DNA of 64,000 nucleotides from Neostapfia colusana (GCA_030760725.1 JASWHV010000012.1:80302968-80366967); one strand, 5' to 3'; positions 11,752 through 22,170 are shown, counted from the stretch's first letter. The notes: a model not told the origin generated them from the sequence alone. A program made the numbers and translations.

Positions 11752-12426
11752 CCCTGCCGCTGGGCCTGGACGGCCAGGACAGGGGGCGAACCCTGTTTCC
11801 CCCTGTTGTGTGTGCACCTAGGTCAGGGCTGGTCAGCCCAAGTCACTGTGGTTGCACCATGTTCAAGGTGGCAGCCCTAGTTTAAGAAATAAATTGTTTT
11901 TCCTATTGTAATAGATTAGGACTCTTGTAAGGGGGGATATATAAACAAGCCAAAACACCCCAAAAGTTGAGAGAGATCAATAAAGAAAAATTCCTCCATT
12001 TTTTCTTGCCCTAGCCGCCTCTCTCCCCCTTGCTGCCGCCGCCCCCCTCTCTCTCCTAGGTCGGTGCTCCATTAAGAACCCTAGCCGCCTCTCTCCCCCT
12101 TGCTGCCGCCGCCCCCCTCTCTCTCCCAGGTTAGTGCTCCATCAAGAACCCTAGCCGCCACTAGGGGCTAGGGTCTCCAACTGCCGCCAGGACTGCTGTC
12201 TTCAGCCGCCGCCAGGACTGTTGACTCCAGCCGCCGCCCAGGGCATACCCTTCCTTAAGCCACTGCCTCCCTCCTCAACCCTAGCCGTCACCAGGCTAGG
12301 ATCAGCCGCCAACTCTGTTTCATCTTGTTCAGCGGCGCCATCAAAGCCAGAGGTCAGACTGATCTGCTAGGGCAGATCAGTTTGTATAGCAAGATCAGAA
12401 ACAGTTTTGGGGCTGGAATTGCAACA
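11742..12426 (+). repeat. Copia A 3' LTR with internal 70-bp duplication
   Basis: 685 bp against 624 bp for the 5' LTR. A 70-bp tandem duplication (12009-12078 and 12079-12148) less the nine extra G of the 5' LTR accounts for the 61-bp difference. It ends GCAACA and is followed by the AACCA duplication at 12427. Confidence 0.92.
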
Positions 12427-13431
12427 AACCACAGTCAGTATTACTGATTTACCACCAATGTTAGGAAAACCCTCAATAAAACCCATTGCTATATCACTCC
12501 AAATTTTAGAGGGAATCTGCAATGGTTGTAGGAGGACTACAGGGTGTAGGTGTTCAGTTTTGTTCTTTTGACAAATAAAACAACCCTTGACAAATTCTTT
12601 GATTCTTTGGTGTGCCCTCGGACTATAAAAATTTGCTCTGGATCTATGTAGAGTTTTTTTAACCCCTTATGCCCATTATGAGCAATGGACAATATCTGTG
12701 GCCAAAGCACCGGATTTTCAGATATAAATACCTTTCCTTTGAATAATAACATATCATCCACCATATTCCATCCCTCCACCCCTGCAGAAGACTGCACTTG
12801 TTCCCTTTGTTTCACAGCTGTTGTTTCAGATAACTGCTCAAGATGCAGTTCCTCAAAAACTGAAAACAGCGGTCCAGAAATAAATTGCAATGTAGCTTAT
12901 TCAGTGTCACGTCTTGATAATGCATCAGCAGCCCCATTCTGTTTGCTAGGTCTATATATTCTACTGTGAGATCAAATCCAAATAGTTTACTCACCCATGT
13001 ATGTTGTAGGATAGTAGTTAGTCTTTGATCCAATAAGAATTTAAGACTGTAATGATCAGTCCTCACTGTAAAACCCTCCCCCATAAATAGGGTCTCCAAT
13101 GTCGAACTGTTTTGACTAATCCTATTAACTCCCGTTCATATGCTGGTAGTTTATTATGTTGAGGGGCTACTGGTCGGCTGAAAAAAGCAATAGCACCTTC
13201 ACCTTGATGTAACACATCACCAAACCGTGAGCCGAGGCATCACAATCAACAAAAACCTTTCCGTAAAATCTAGGAGGTGTAGGACTGGTGCAGTTACCAG
13301 TGCTTTTTTAAGGTGACTAAAGGCAGCTGATGCTTCTGAGGACCATATGAAGGACTCTTTTTTTTAATAAAGCCGTTAAGAGTTGAGCAATTGCATCATA
13401 TCCTGCTATAAATTTGTGATAGTAACCAGCC
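12427..13431 (-). pseudogene. G1 pol remnant: end of reverse transcriptase, RNase H, integrase N-terminus
   Basis: Read from 13431 downward it shows the GYYHKFIAGYDAIA segment, an RNase H region (VRTDHYSLKFLLDQRL at 13080-13000) and the start of integrase with a His-rich zinc-binding part (AHNGHKGLKK near 12680-12660) and a degenerate CX2C region near 12580. It is interrupted by frameshifts and stops. It joins to 15590-16208 across N1 and to 5644-6688 across copia A. Confidence 0.85.
13427..13431. repeat. Target-site duplication CAGCC, left of N1
   Basis: CAGCC is repeated at 15590-15594 directly after the other LTR of N1. Removing N1 and one copy restores the G1 reading RGFLGLAGYY. Confidence 0.93.
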
Positions 13432-13616
13432 TGTTGGAAATTCGAGATTAATTTTCTCTCTAATCTGTTCTCTTGATTTATTCTCGATAGGGGGGCTGTA
13501 TATATAGCCCCAAATTACAGAGTCCTAATCTAATACTACCTAGATTCCTGCTCTTATTTGACTTGGACTCTATCTCTAACTCTAGTTTAATCTAGAAAAC
13601 GGGATTATTTCTAACA
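13432..13616 (-). repeat. N1 LTR (3' LTR in minus orientation)
   Basis: 185 bp, plus-strand ends TGTTGG and CTAACA. It matches 15406-15589 along its whole length. A TATA-like sequence lies at about 13496-13506. Confidence 0.93.
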
Positions 13617-13659
13617 ATCACCCCCTAATCTCATTTTTCTAGATCATACTCACACTATT

Positions 13660-14100
13660 TAGGATGGAAACACACACTTCCACCCTACACACACATATGG
13701 GTGGACACTGCACCCCCAGGATGGTCACTTCACCCTGCACACACTAGAGGATAGGCACTACACCCCCACCCCCCCCCCCCCCCCCCGAGATGGGCACTAC
13801 ACCCCGGACACGAATTTGGGTTGGGCACTACAACTCTAGAGTGGGCACTACACTCCTGAGGTGGGCACTACACCTCGAACACTCAATTTTGGGATGGGCA
13901 CGTCTTCATCCCCAGGATGGTCGCATCTTCATCCTGCACACAAATTCGGGTTGGTCACATCTTCAAACCCAGAATGGGCTCATCTTCATCCTCCACTCGA
14001 TCTCGGAATGGACGCATCTTCATTCCGATCACATACTCGAGATGGTCACATCTTCAACTCGAGCACACCTCGCATTGGCCTGCTTTTCCTCACTCGACAG
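13660..14100. repeat. Degenerate minisatellite inside N1, with a long C run
   Basis: Words such as GATGGGCACTACAC and GATGGTCACATCTTCA recur every 20-70 bp, with the unit drifting from an 'ACTACAC' form on the left to a 'CATCTTCA' form on the right. A run of about 17 C sits near 13770-13786. The array lies between the NAC-like ORF and the polypurine tract on the minus strand, the 3' untranslated part of the element. Confidence 0.7.
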
Positions 14101-14127
14101 AGCACCCAATATTCTTCTTCTTCACCT

Positions 14128-14679
14128 TCATCGCCGTGGCGATAGCCTTGGGTCAGTGATCTTGTACTCCTCTAAGATCCGTCTCATGCAACGCCGCTTC
14201 CCGAGTTCTCCACACACGTAGAAGCATAACTTGACCAAACGCCACTGCACCACAACTCCCATATTGGAAATCAACCGTGCGCACTTGGTCGCGCTATGCT
14301 TCCAGATGCCGCCGCCGCCGGACCGTTGTACTCGAGGCATGCTCCGCCTGCGTAACGTGAAGAAGTATCCTAAGTCGTGCAGGCTGTAGTTCGCCAAGAG
14401 GTCCCATGACGTCACATCATAGAAGTCTGCTTCTATCACAACGCCCGCCTTGCGTGGTGAAAAACCACGCAGCTGCGACCGAAGAAAGTGGAGCACCAGC
14501 TCTGAATCAGTCGCCATATTCCATGTACACCTCCTGTGTATTTCTAGCAAAGAAGCGAAGAACTCCGGGTACACCTTGTGTGCACCTAACAAATCCTCAA
14601 ATTCTTCTCTCTCCTTCCTCACGGGAGCACAACAGGGATCCTTTTCCTGAATCAGACTTGCTTTGGGTCTGCTGCTCAC
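14128..14679 (-). CDS. NAC-domain-like protein captured in N1
   Basis: An uninterrupted 183-codon ORF on the element's own strand. After about 54 unassigned residues it shows elements of a NAC DNA-binding domain in the right order: TDSELVLHFLRSQL (subdomain A), VIEADFYDVTSWDLLANY (B), YFFTLRRRS then GGGGIWKHSATK (C), GVVVQWRLVKLCFY (D start) and a final EEYKI. NAC proteins are plant transcription factors that bind DNA as dimers. Compared with typical NAC domains of about 150 residues, the start (LPPGFRF part) is missing or replaced and the fold core is present but divergent. No activation region follows. The ORF is intronless where most NAC genes have introns in this region, which fits capture from an mRNA. 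It could be a decaying fragment rather than an expressed protein; the family call is by motif reading only. Confidence 0.7.
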   Translation of the reverse strand: MSSRPKASLIQEKDPCCAPVRKEREEFEDLLGAHKVYPEFFASLLEIHRRCTWNMATDSELVLHFLRSQLRGFSPRKAGVVIEADFYDVTSWDLLANYSLHDLGYFFTLRRRSMPRVQRSGGGGIWKHSATKCARLISNMGVVVQWRLVKLCFYVCGELGKRRCMRRILEEYKITDPRLSPRR

Positions 14680-15405
14680 TCACGTGGTCTCTACCAAGTC
14701 TGGCACCTTCTTTTCTTTGCGGCACATAGCAACACACCACTTTTTTTCAGCCCTGTGCTCAGCTCCAAGGTGCGCTGCCCCACGCGACCCGAGCAGCTCA
14801 CGCCCAAACACTCAACCTCGGGTTGCACCCCACCTCAGCGCCGCTTTGGTCCATCCTTCAATGCACGCCACCTGAGGCCTTTGTGCTGTACAGCTGACGC
14901 GTTTGTAGAGCACCTGTCGCTCAACTTTGGCGACGACTCACACCCCTGGCGCCCTACGTCTAGAGCCACTCGCTGTAAAGTTGCCTCTACCTACCAAGCT
15001 CAGCCAGGCCTGCCGTCGTGCGCAGCTCAAGGAAACAAATCGCGCTTAGCCTCAACCATCATCGCGGTCTTCCAAAAACTGCTGCCTTGCCTGTGAGCGC
15101 GCCTCCTATGGACGGCACTATGGACCACAGCGCCCGCGCGACGGCCTTGGCCTGAGCCGCCCCTTGTTGTCGCCCGCCCGGCCACCTGCGCCGCCTCCTC
15201 CGCGCGCCTCTCGGTGTGCCGCTTCGCCACCTGCCTGACTTCCGCGCCGCTGCGTGCCACCTGCTCGTCCACCGGCTTGTCGCCGAGGGTGACTGCGTTT
15301 CCGGCACGAGGTCCTCCACCCGACGCCCAGGGGTTGGCCGCCTCGGGAGCACGTCCTCCCGGGGCAACACAAGGTTAGATCTTGAACCCTCGCTCTGATG
15401 TCAAA
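14680..15405 (-). other. N1 leader region, GC-rich, no recognised gene
   Basis: Between the primer-binding-like site and the NAC-like ORF on the minus strand lies about 725 bp of GC-rich sequence with overlapping Arg/Gly/Ala-rich frames on both strands. None resembles a gag or pol domain. It may be a packaging leader or further captured sequence. Confidence 0.5.
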
Positions 15406-15589
15406 TGTTGGAAATCCGAGATTAATTTTCTCTATAATCTGTTCTCTTGATTTATTCTCAATAGAGGGGCTGTATATATAGCCCAAATTACAGAGTCCTA
15501 ATTTAATACTATCTAGACTCCTACTCTTATTTGACTTGGACTCTATCTCTAACTCTAGTTTAATCTAGAAAACGGGATTATTTCTAACA
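15406..15589 (-). repeat. N1 LTR (5' LTR in minus orientation)
   Basis: 184 bp, TGTTGG to CTAACA on the plus strand. The primer-binding-like TGACATCAGAGC on the minus strand at 15392-15403 marks this as the 5' LTR. Followed by the CAGCC duplication at 15590-15594. Confidence 0.93.
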
Positions 15590-16208
15590 CAGCCAACCCT
15601 AGGAAACCCCTTAGAGCCCTGATATTCTTAGGTTGAGACCATGCTTCCACAGCAGCAACTTTTGATGGATCTATTGCTATTTTCCTATGTGATATCACAT
15701 ATCCCAAATATGTCACTGACTGCTGACCAAAAAAGCATTTAGATTTTTTAAGAACCAAATTATTATCCAACAGAGCTTGAAAAACTACCCTTACATGTTG
15801 TAAGTGTTCTGACCATGATGAATTAAAAATTAATATATCATCAAAAAATACCAGTACTGATTTCCGAAGAAAAAGTTTGAGGATGTCATTCATCAATGCT
15901 TGGAATGTTGATGATGTATTAGTCAGTCCAAACGGCAATAACCATAAATTCAAAGTGTCCATGATGAATGCAAAAGGCTGTTTTTTCAATGTTAGATTCA
16001 AGCATACGTACCTGATGGTACCCACTGCGGAGATCAAGTTAAGTGAAGAATTTAGCACACTGAAGCTCATCTAATAATACTTCAACTACTGGTATAGGAA
16101 ATTTGTCTTTCACTGTTTGCTTATTTAAGGCTCGGTAGTCCACACAAAATCACCATGACCCATCATGCTTTTTGACTAACAAAACTGGTGAGGAAAATGC
16201 TGAGGTAC
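15590..16208 (-). pseudogene. G1 pol remnant: central reverse transcriptase
   Basis: Read downward from 16208 it carries SSPVLLVKKHDGSW, a degenerate CVDYRAL region, then LPFGLTNTSSTFQALMND, the catalytic VLVFFDDILIF at about 15855-15825, CFFGQQSVTYLGYVIS and RALRGFLGLA. The catalytic FFDD pair is kept but surrounding frames are shifted. It corresponds to residues that in G2 lie just downstream of the G2 insertion point. Confidence 0.88.
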
Positions 16209-16737
16209 AAATATTATGGCAGCAAATATGAAAGGCGCGGGGAAATAAAAAGGCTGATAAAGCCAATTTTGGATAGGAATCAGGAATAAAAGGAAATATT
16301 AGAGATAGCTTTAATAAGAGATTGTATTCTGTTATAACAGAATCAAATAAAGATTTCGGGATGCTTGGTCTATAAAAGCATCCAGTTAGATTGTAGTAGG
16401 GAGAAAATTAAGAAAAAGACTCGTGGGAAGTTTTCTTATCTCCAGCCGCGAGGAAGCTGGTCGACGTCCCGTCGGAAGTTTCATGATCTCTTGCCGTACA
16501 ACGCGGAAGCTGGCCAACGCTTCATCGTGAGTTTTCCTGACCTCCTGTCGTGCTGCGCTGAAGCTGGCCGATGCTTCGCCGGGAATTCCTGATCCCCTGT
16601 TGCGCTGAAGCTGGCCGATGCTGGGCAAGGAGGCGATCAAGCCTCTGAACTCCCTCGCTACTCCCTTCGTTCCAATTCCCAGGCGCACCTTCTGCTACGA
16701 TCCCCTCTGCAGTTCCCTGCCAGAAAATGTTCTAACA
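16209..16737 (+). repeat. G2 5' LTR, first 10 bp missing
   Basis: 529 bp ending TCTAACA. It matches the 539-bp 3' LTR from its eleventh base to the end. A TATA-like TGGTCTATAAAAGCA is at about 16366-16380. Confidence 0.93.
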
Positions 16738-16740
16738 ATT

Positions 16741-16753
16741 TGGCATCAGATTC
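16741..16753 (+). other. G2 primer-binding site, degenerate
   Basis: TGGCATCAGATTC lies three bases after the LTR end. Its first ten bases match the initiator tRNA-Met complement seen elsewhere in the window (TGGTATCAGA) with one change. Confidence 0.7.
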
Positions 16754-16772
16754 AGCTCAGCGGATCACCTCC

Positions 16773-19700
16773 ATGGCCGCCGCTGATCAAGGTCCTGAGG
16801 AGCTCAACGACTAACAGAAGTTGGACCGCATTTTAGCACAGATTGTAACTATGAACTCAAGGTAGGATGCCCACGACGTTCGCATTGCAAGAATAGAAGC
16901 CCTGAGTATCAATGAGGGTGGGAGACCAAGGTTTCAGCAAAGGTATGAAGATCAATCTGTTAACAGATCAGTTCAGGGAGACGAACGCCGCCATGGACCT
17001 CGTTTTCCCAAAATTAATTTTCCCAGTTTTGATAGAGAAACAGACCCCCTCACATGGCTTACGAAGTGTGAATCATACTTTAGAGGGATGGGAACATTAC
17101 TCGAAGAGAAAGTATGGCTAGCATTACTGCATTTAGATGGAGTTGCAGCCCAGTGGTATTATGCCCTAGAAAGAGATCATGGTAATCTGTCATGGGCAAG
17201 ATTTGCAGAATTCGTCAACCTTCGTTTTGGACCACCAATAAGATTGAATGGGTTGGCGGAACTGAAGGACCTCCACAGAACGGGCTCGGTTGAAGAATAC
17301 CAAAGAAAATTTTTAGCTTTGCTATTTAGATGTCATGATCTGACAGTACCCCAACAAATAAACTTGTTTACTGCAGGTCTGGGACAACCCCTAAGAACAG
17401 ATGTGGAATTACAGTCGTCATCTAACTTACAAACGGCCATGAGCTTGGTGAGGGATTATGAAAGGCGTTTGCTATATGAAGAAGATAGCAAGGCATCACA
17501 GTCAAGAGTAGGGGGGCATAGCAGTTACAAACCACCAGCTACAACAGCTAACAAAAGCTATTCAGCTCAAGGGTCTACAAACTCAGCGAGACCCAAGTTT
17601 CGGTGGTTAACTGCTGAAGAGATGGTGGCAAAGAGAACTAGTGGTGAGTGCTATAACTGCACTAAAAAATATACAACAGATCACAAATGCAGTAACAGAA
17701 GTATATTTGTGTTAGAATTGGAGAATGATCAAGAACTAGAAAGCACAGCAGAGGATTTAGGGATATCGCTTCATGCTTTAACAGGAATTGGGGTTCCAAA
17801 AACAATGCAATTAGTGATACAAATTGGTAGCAGGTCAGTGAAAGCTCTTGTGGACTCAGGGTCTACCCACACATTTATTAACGACTCATTAGCTGCAGAA
17901 CTGCAACGTCCAGTGATGAACAAGCAAAATCTGAAGGTTACAGTTGCTAATGGTGATCAGATAATTAGTGGAGGGATTTGTGCGAAAACAGAACTGTTTA
18001 TTAAAGGAGAAATTTTCACAGTGGATTGTTCTATTCTTCCATTACAAGGATTTGATTTAGTACTCGGAGTTAAATGGTTACAGACCTTGGGACCCATTTT
18101 GTGGAATTTTGAGACTCTAACAATGACATTTTGGAGATCAAACGGGTCTATTACGTGGGAAGGCATCAAAGGTCAGACCACATGTTCAAATATGTCAATG
18201 ACAGGGTCAGAACTGTTAGAGGTATTATTAACAGATTATACTGGTCTGTTTGAAACTGCTAAAAGATTACCACCAAAGCGCCAACAAGACCATTATATTC
18301 ATCTTCATCTGGGTACTTCTCCAATAGCAGTTCGACCCTATCCCTATCCACAACTTTTGAAAGATGAAATTGAAAGACAATGTGATGAGATGCTGGAACA
18401 AGGTATCATTCGTCATAGCACCTCGATATTTTCTTCCCCTGTTCTGCTGGTGAAAAAGACAGATGGAAGCTGGAGATTTTGCGTCGATTATAGGGCTTTA
18501 AATGAGCACACCATTAAAGATAAGTTTCCTATACCAGTGGTTGATGAGTTATTAGATGAGCTAAAAACTGCTAAATTTTTCACGAAGCTGGATTTGAGGA
18601 GCAGTTATCATCAAGTTCGAATGCATGAAAGGGATGTGGAAAAACCAGCATTTAGAACACATCATGGTCACTTTGAGTTCTTAGTAATGCCGTTTGGATT
18701 AACAAATGCTCTTTTCACTTTTCAAGCACTGATGAATGATTTGTTGAAACAATTTCTTAGAAAATCAGTGTTGGTTTTCTTTGATGATATTCTGATCTTC
18801 AGCCCCTCATGGTCAGAACATCTACAACATGTAAAGGCAGTATTCCAGGTGCTCAGGGAAAATCAGTTGGTCTTAAAGAAATTCAAATGTTTTTTTGGGC
18901 AGAAGTCAATATCATATTTGGGCCATATCATCTCTAATGGGACTGTGGCAATGGATCCTTCAAAAATTCCAGCAGTAGAAGCTTGGCCAAAACCTAAAAA
19001 TATTAAAGCTCTCAGAGGATTTCTAGGGCTAGCTGGATATTATAGAAAGTTTATTGCTGGTTATGGAGCAATTGCAAAACCATTAACATCATTGTTAAAG
19101 AAAGATGGGTTCTTATGGACAGAGGAAGCCGAGGAAGCATTCAAAAATTTAAAAAGGGCATTGACCTCTGCACCTATACTGCATTTACCAGATTTTACAA
19201 GTCGATTTATTGTTGATTGTGATGCTTCTGGATCGGGGTTTGGGGCCGTGTTACATCAAGGAGTAGGGACCGTTGCATTTTTCAGCAGACCAGTAGCTCC
19301 TCAGCATGCAAAATTATCTGCTTATGAGAGAGAGTTGATTGGGCTGGTGAAAGCTGTTCGTTTTTAGAGACTATACTTATGGGGAAGATCATTTACTGTG
19401 AGAACAGACCACTACAGTCTGAACTTTTTATTAGACCAGAGACTTACAACAATTCCTCAACATACCTGGTGAGTAAGTTATTTGGGTTTGATTTTATAGT
19501 GGAATATAGACCGGGAAATCAAAACAAGGTGGCTGATGCTCTGTCTAGAGGAGATATGGAACAGGCAAGACTCACTGTCATATCATCACCATCATTTACT
19601 ATTTTTGAAGAATTAAAAAAAGAGTTGGCTACTGATAAGGTGGCAAAAGGAATGTATTAACAAATAAAAGATGAAACTGCACTAGCTGGTTGGGAGATAA

Positions 19701-21098
19701 AAGATGGTCTGTTGATATTTCAAGGTAGAGTTTTCTTATCAGATCAGGTCTACACTATGGCCACAGATACTGGAGGTATGCCACCTTGGTCATGAAGGTA
19801 TTCAAAAAACTCTACACAGATTTAAAGCCATTTTTTACAATAAAGGTGTGCTTCGGCGTGTGAAAGAATTTGTCAAAGGATGTACAATATGTCAAAGGAA
19901 TAAAACTAAACACTTACACCCAGCTGGCTTACTACAGCCTCTGCCTTTACCATTTGAAATATAGACAGACATTTCAATGAATTTTATTGAAGGATTTCCT
20001 AAAATAGGAGGAAATAGTTATTTTGACAATAGTGGATCGTTTTTCCAAATATGCACACTTCATCCCACTAGGACATTCATATTCCGCTATATCAGTTGCT
20101 AAGGTATTCTTTGATAATATTGTGAAATTGTATGAATTTTCTTGTTCTATTGTAAGTGATAGAGATACGGTTTTCACAAGCGCATTTTGTAAAGAGCTGT
20201 TTCAACATGCAGGAGTTAAATTGAAAATAACTTCAGCTTTTCACTCCCAAACAGATGGTCAATTAGAGATTGTTAATAAAATTATTACAATGTATTTGAG
20301 ATGTTTGGCAGGGGATAGACCGAATACATGGCTGCAGTGGTTACCATGGGTTGAGTACTGCTATAATTCCTCATATCAGTCAGCTCTACGGACCACACCA
20401 TTTAGAGTGGTGTATGGCAGAGATCCTCTCCCAATGATACCTTATGAACCAAGTTCAGCAAAAGTAGTGGTGGTAGATTGCCAGTTGAAAGATAGAGATG
20501 AGTTTTTAAAGGATATAAGAGAAAGGCTGAGGCAAGCTCAAGATACTATGAAATTTTATGATGATCTGAAAAAGAGAGAAGTGGCTTTCAAAGAGTGTGT
20601 TTGCAGCAAAGAAATGTCATTGGAATCACTCAAGCAAATTCTGCAAAATTAAGTCTAAGATTCTATGGTCCCTTTAAGGTCACTCAAAAAAATGAGGTTG
20701 TATCTTATCGTTTACTGCTACCGTCGAGAGCTAGGATTCACGACGTATTTCATGTTTCATTATTAAAAAGATTTGTAGGGACACCACCTACATATATTTT
20801 ACGGTTACCAGAAATACTACATAGTAAAGTGCTGCCCTCACCAGAAAATATTCTAAAAGCTCGTCAATATTGTGGACAATGGCAAATTTTAGTGCAATGG
20901 AAAGGAAGAGGAGCAGAGGATTTAACTTGGGAAGACTTGTCAGAGTTCAAGAGAAATTATCCCTCCTATCAGGTTGAGGACAAGCTGTTTGATGAGGGAG
21001 GGGAAAGTGTTATAGATAAATATTATGGCAGCAAATATGAAAGACACAGGAAAATAAAAAGGCCGATAGAGCCAGTTTTGGATAGGAATCAGGAATAA
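16773..21098 (+). pseudogene. G2 gag-pol pseudogene with chromodomain
   Basis: Gag probably starts at the ATG at 16773; stops TAA (16812) and TAG (16863) follow early, then the frame is open through 17088-19367. Gag shows WLTKCESYF and QWYYALERDHG and a zinc knuckle CYNCTKKYTTDHKC (CX2CX6HX..C-like, one spacing unusual). Protease has ALVDSGSTHTFI near 17845-17885. Reverse transcriptase has FCVDYRALN, LDLRSSYHQ and VLVFFDDILIFS at about 18770-18805. RNase H follows (VDCDASGSGFGAVL). The frame breaks at the stop at 19365 and again several times up to integrase (VDRFSKYAHFIPLG near 20029, DRDTVFTSAF, FHSQTDGQ). The chromodomain is at about 20870-20975 (WQILVQWKGRGAEDLTWE). The final stop at 21096-21098 is 91 bp inside the 3' LTR. 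Dead copy with at least three frame breaks. Confidence 0.92.
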
Positions 21099-21546
21099 AA
21101 GGAAATATTAGAGATAGCTTTAATAAGAGATTGTATTCTATTATAACAGAATCAAATAAAGATTTCGGAATACTTGGTCTATAAAAGCATCCGACTAGAT
21201 TGTATTAGGGAGAAAATTAAGAAAAAGACTCGTGGAAAGTTTTCTTATCTCCTGCCGCGAGGAAGCTGGCCGATGCCTCGTCGGAAGTTTCTTGATCTCC
21301 TGCCGTACCGCGCGGAAGCTGGTCGACGCTTCGTCGTGAGTTTTCCTGACCTCCTCCCGTGCTGCGCTGAAGTATGCCGACGCTTCGCCGGGAATTCCTG
21401 ATCCCCTGTTGCGTTGAAGCTGGCCGACGCTGGGCAAGGAGGCGATCAAGCCTCTGAACTCCCTCGCTACCCCCTTCGTTTCAGTTCCCAGGCGCACCTT
21501 CTGCTATGATCCCCTCTGCAGTTCCCTACCAGAAAACGCTCTAACA
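21008..21546 (+). repeat. G2 3' LTR
   Basis: 539 bp from TGTTATAGAT to TCTAACA. It is preceded by the purine tract GAGGGAGGGGAAAG (20994-21007), which is also coding (…EGGES). Confidence 0.93.
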
Positions 21547-21560
21547 TAATACCTTGCTGC
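21547..21560 (-). pseudogene. 14-bp sliver of G1 reverse transcriptase between G2 and copia B
   Basis: On - the sequence GCAGCAAGGTATTA reads as the QQGI part of the reverse transcriptase N-terminus, matching EMLEQGIIRH in G2. Its last five bases (21556-21560, GCTGC on +) are the left target duplication of copia B. Confidence 0.85.
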
Positions 21561-22166
21561 TGTGGGCTGATCTGCCCCTGGCCCAGGCCGGCCCCTCCCT
21601 GGCCCAGGGCGGCCAGAACTGGGCCAAGTGGGCTGGTCAGCCCTGGCCCAGGCCGGGGCCCCTTTCTAGAAGGTTTTTGAGTTTAATCTTCTTAGAGATA
21701 GATTAAAAGATCCTTTGTAACAGATTAGGACTCTTGTAAGGGAGGGCTATATATACAAGCCAAAAACACCCCAAATTGTGAGAGAGATCAATACAGAAAA
21801 TTTTCCTCCACTTTTCTAACCCTAGCCGCCTCTCTCCCTCCTGCCCTAGCCGCCGCACAAGCTTCTGCCCTAGCCGCCGCCTCCTCTGCAGCCCTAGCCG
21901 CCGACAGGGGCTAGAACCAGCCGCCGCCCCTGATTTTCGCATCTGTTCCCGGAAGAACTCGGCGAGTTCTTCTCTGTTTCTCTGTTCTCCGATCTGATCA
22001 GCACCAGGGGTGCTTTCTACTCTCTCTGTCCTCTCTGTTCTGCACACAGGAACCACCCTGTTCTGATCTGCACCGCAGGTGCATAACAGATCTGTTCTGG
22101 CCGAACAGATCCGATCAGCACACCTGCAGAGCCAGAAACAGGGCTGAACAGGCCGGATTTCCAACA
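21561..22166 (+). repeat. Copia B 5' LTR
   Basis: 606 bp from TGTGGGCTG to CCAACA. The 5' part is rich in GGCCCAGG words with several short inverted repeats. A TATA-like GGGCTATATATACAAG is at about 21744-21759. Confidence 0.95.
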
Positions 22167-22170
22167 ATCG

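Larger units (their letters stand above)
6689..12426 (+). mobile_element. Ty1/copia element copia A, complete structure, decayed coding
   Basis: A 5.7-kb element with both LTRs, a primer-binding site, the full gag-pol coding span and a perfect 5-bp duplication (AACCA). It shares family identity with copia B over the whole coding region, differing mainly by transitions, but its LTR sequences differ clearly from those of B. It inserted into the integrase region of G1, in opposite orientation. Confidence 0.95.
13432..15589 (-). mobile_element. Small non-autonomous LTR retroelement N1 carrying a NAC-like ORF
   Basis: The element is 2158 bp with near-identical terminal repeats (13432-13616, 185 bp; 15406-15589, 184 bp) ending TG...CA, and perfect CAGCC duplications. 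Orientation is minus: the LTR has a TATA-like GGGCTATATATACAG, a primer-binding-like TGACATCAGAGC follows the upper LTR (15392-15403), and a purine-rich tract (GAGATTAGGGGGTGAT) lies just before the lower LTR. No gag, protease, reverse transcriptase or integrase is present, so it must have been moved by another element's enzymes. I count eight substitutions and one indel between the LTRs. Internally it has a GC-rich leader (14680-15405), a NAC-like ORF and a degenerate tandem repeat. Confidence 0.92.
16209..21546 (+). mobile_element. Chromodomain Ty3/gypsy element G2
   Basis: A 5.3-kb element on + of the same family as G1, inserted head-on into the G1 reverse transcriptase. The 5' LTR is 16209-16737 and the 3' LTR 21008-21546. 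The 5' LTR lacks exactly the first 10 bp (TGTTATAGAT) of the 3' LTR, and about 9 bp of G1 that should lie at the left junction are also gone, so no target duplication survives. Coding content is gag, protease, reverse transcriptase, RNase H, integrase, chromodomain. Confidence 0.93.
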
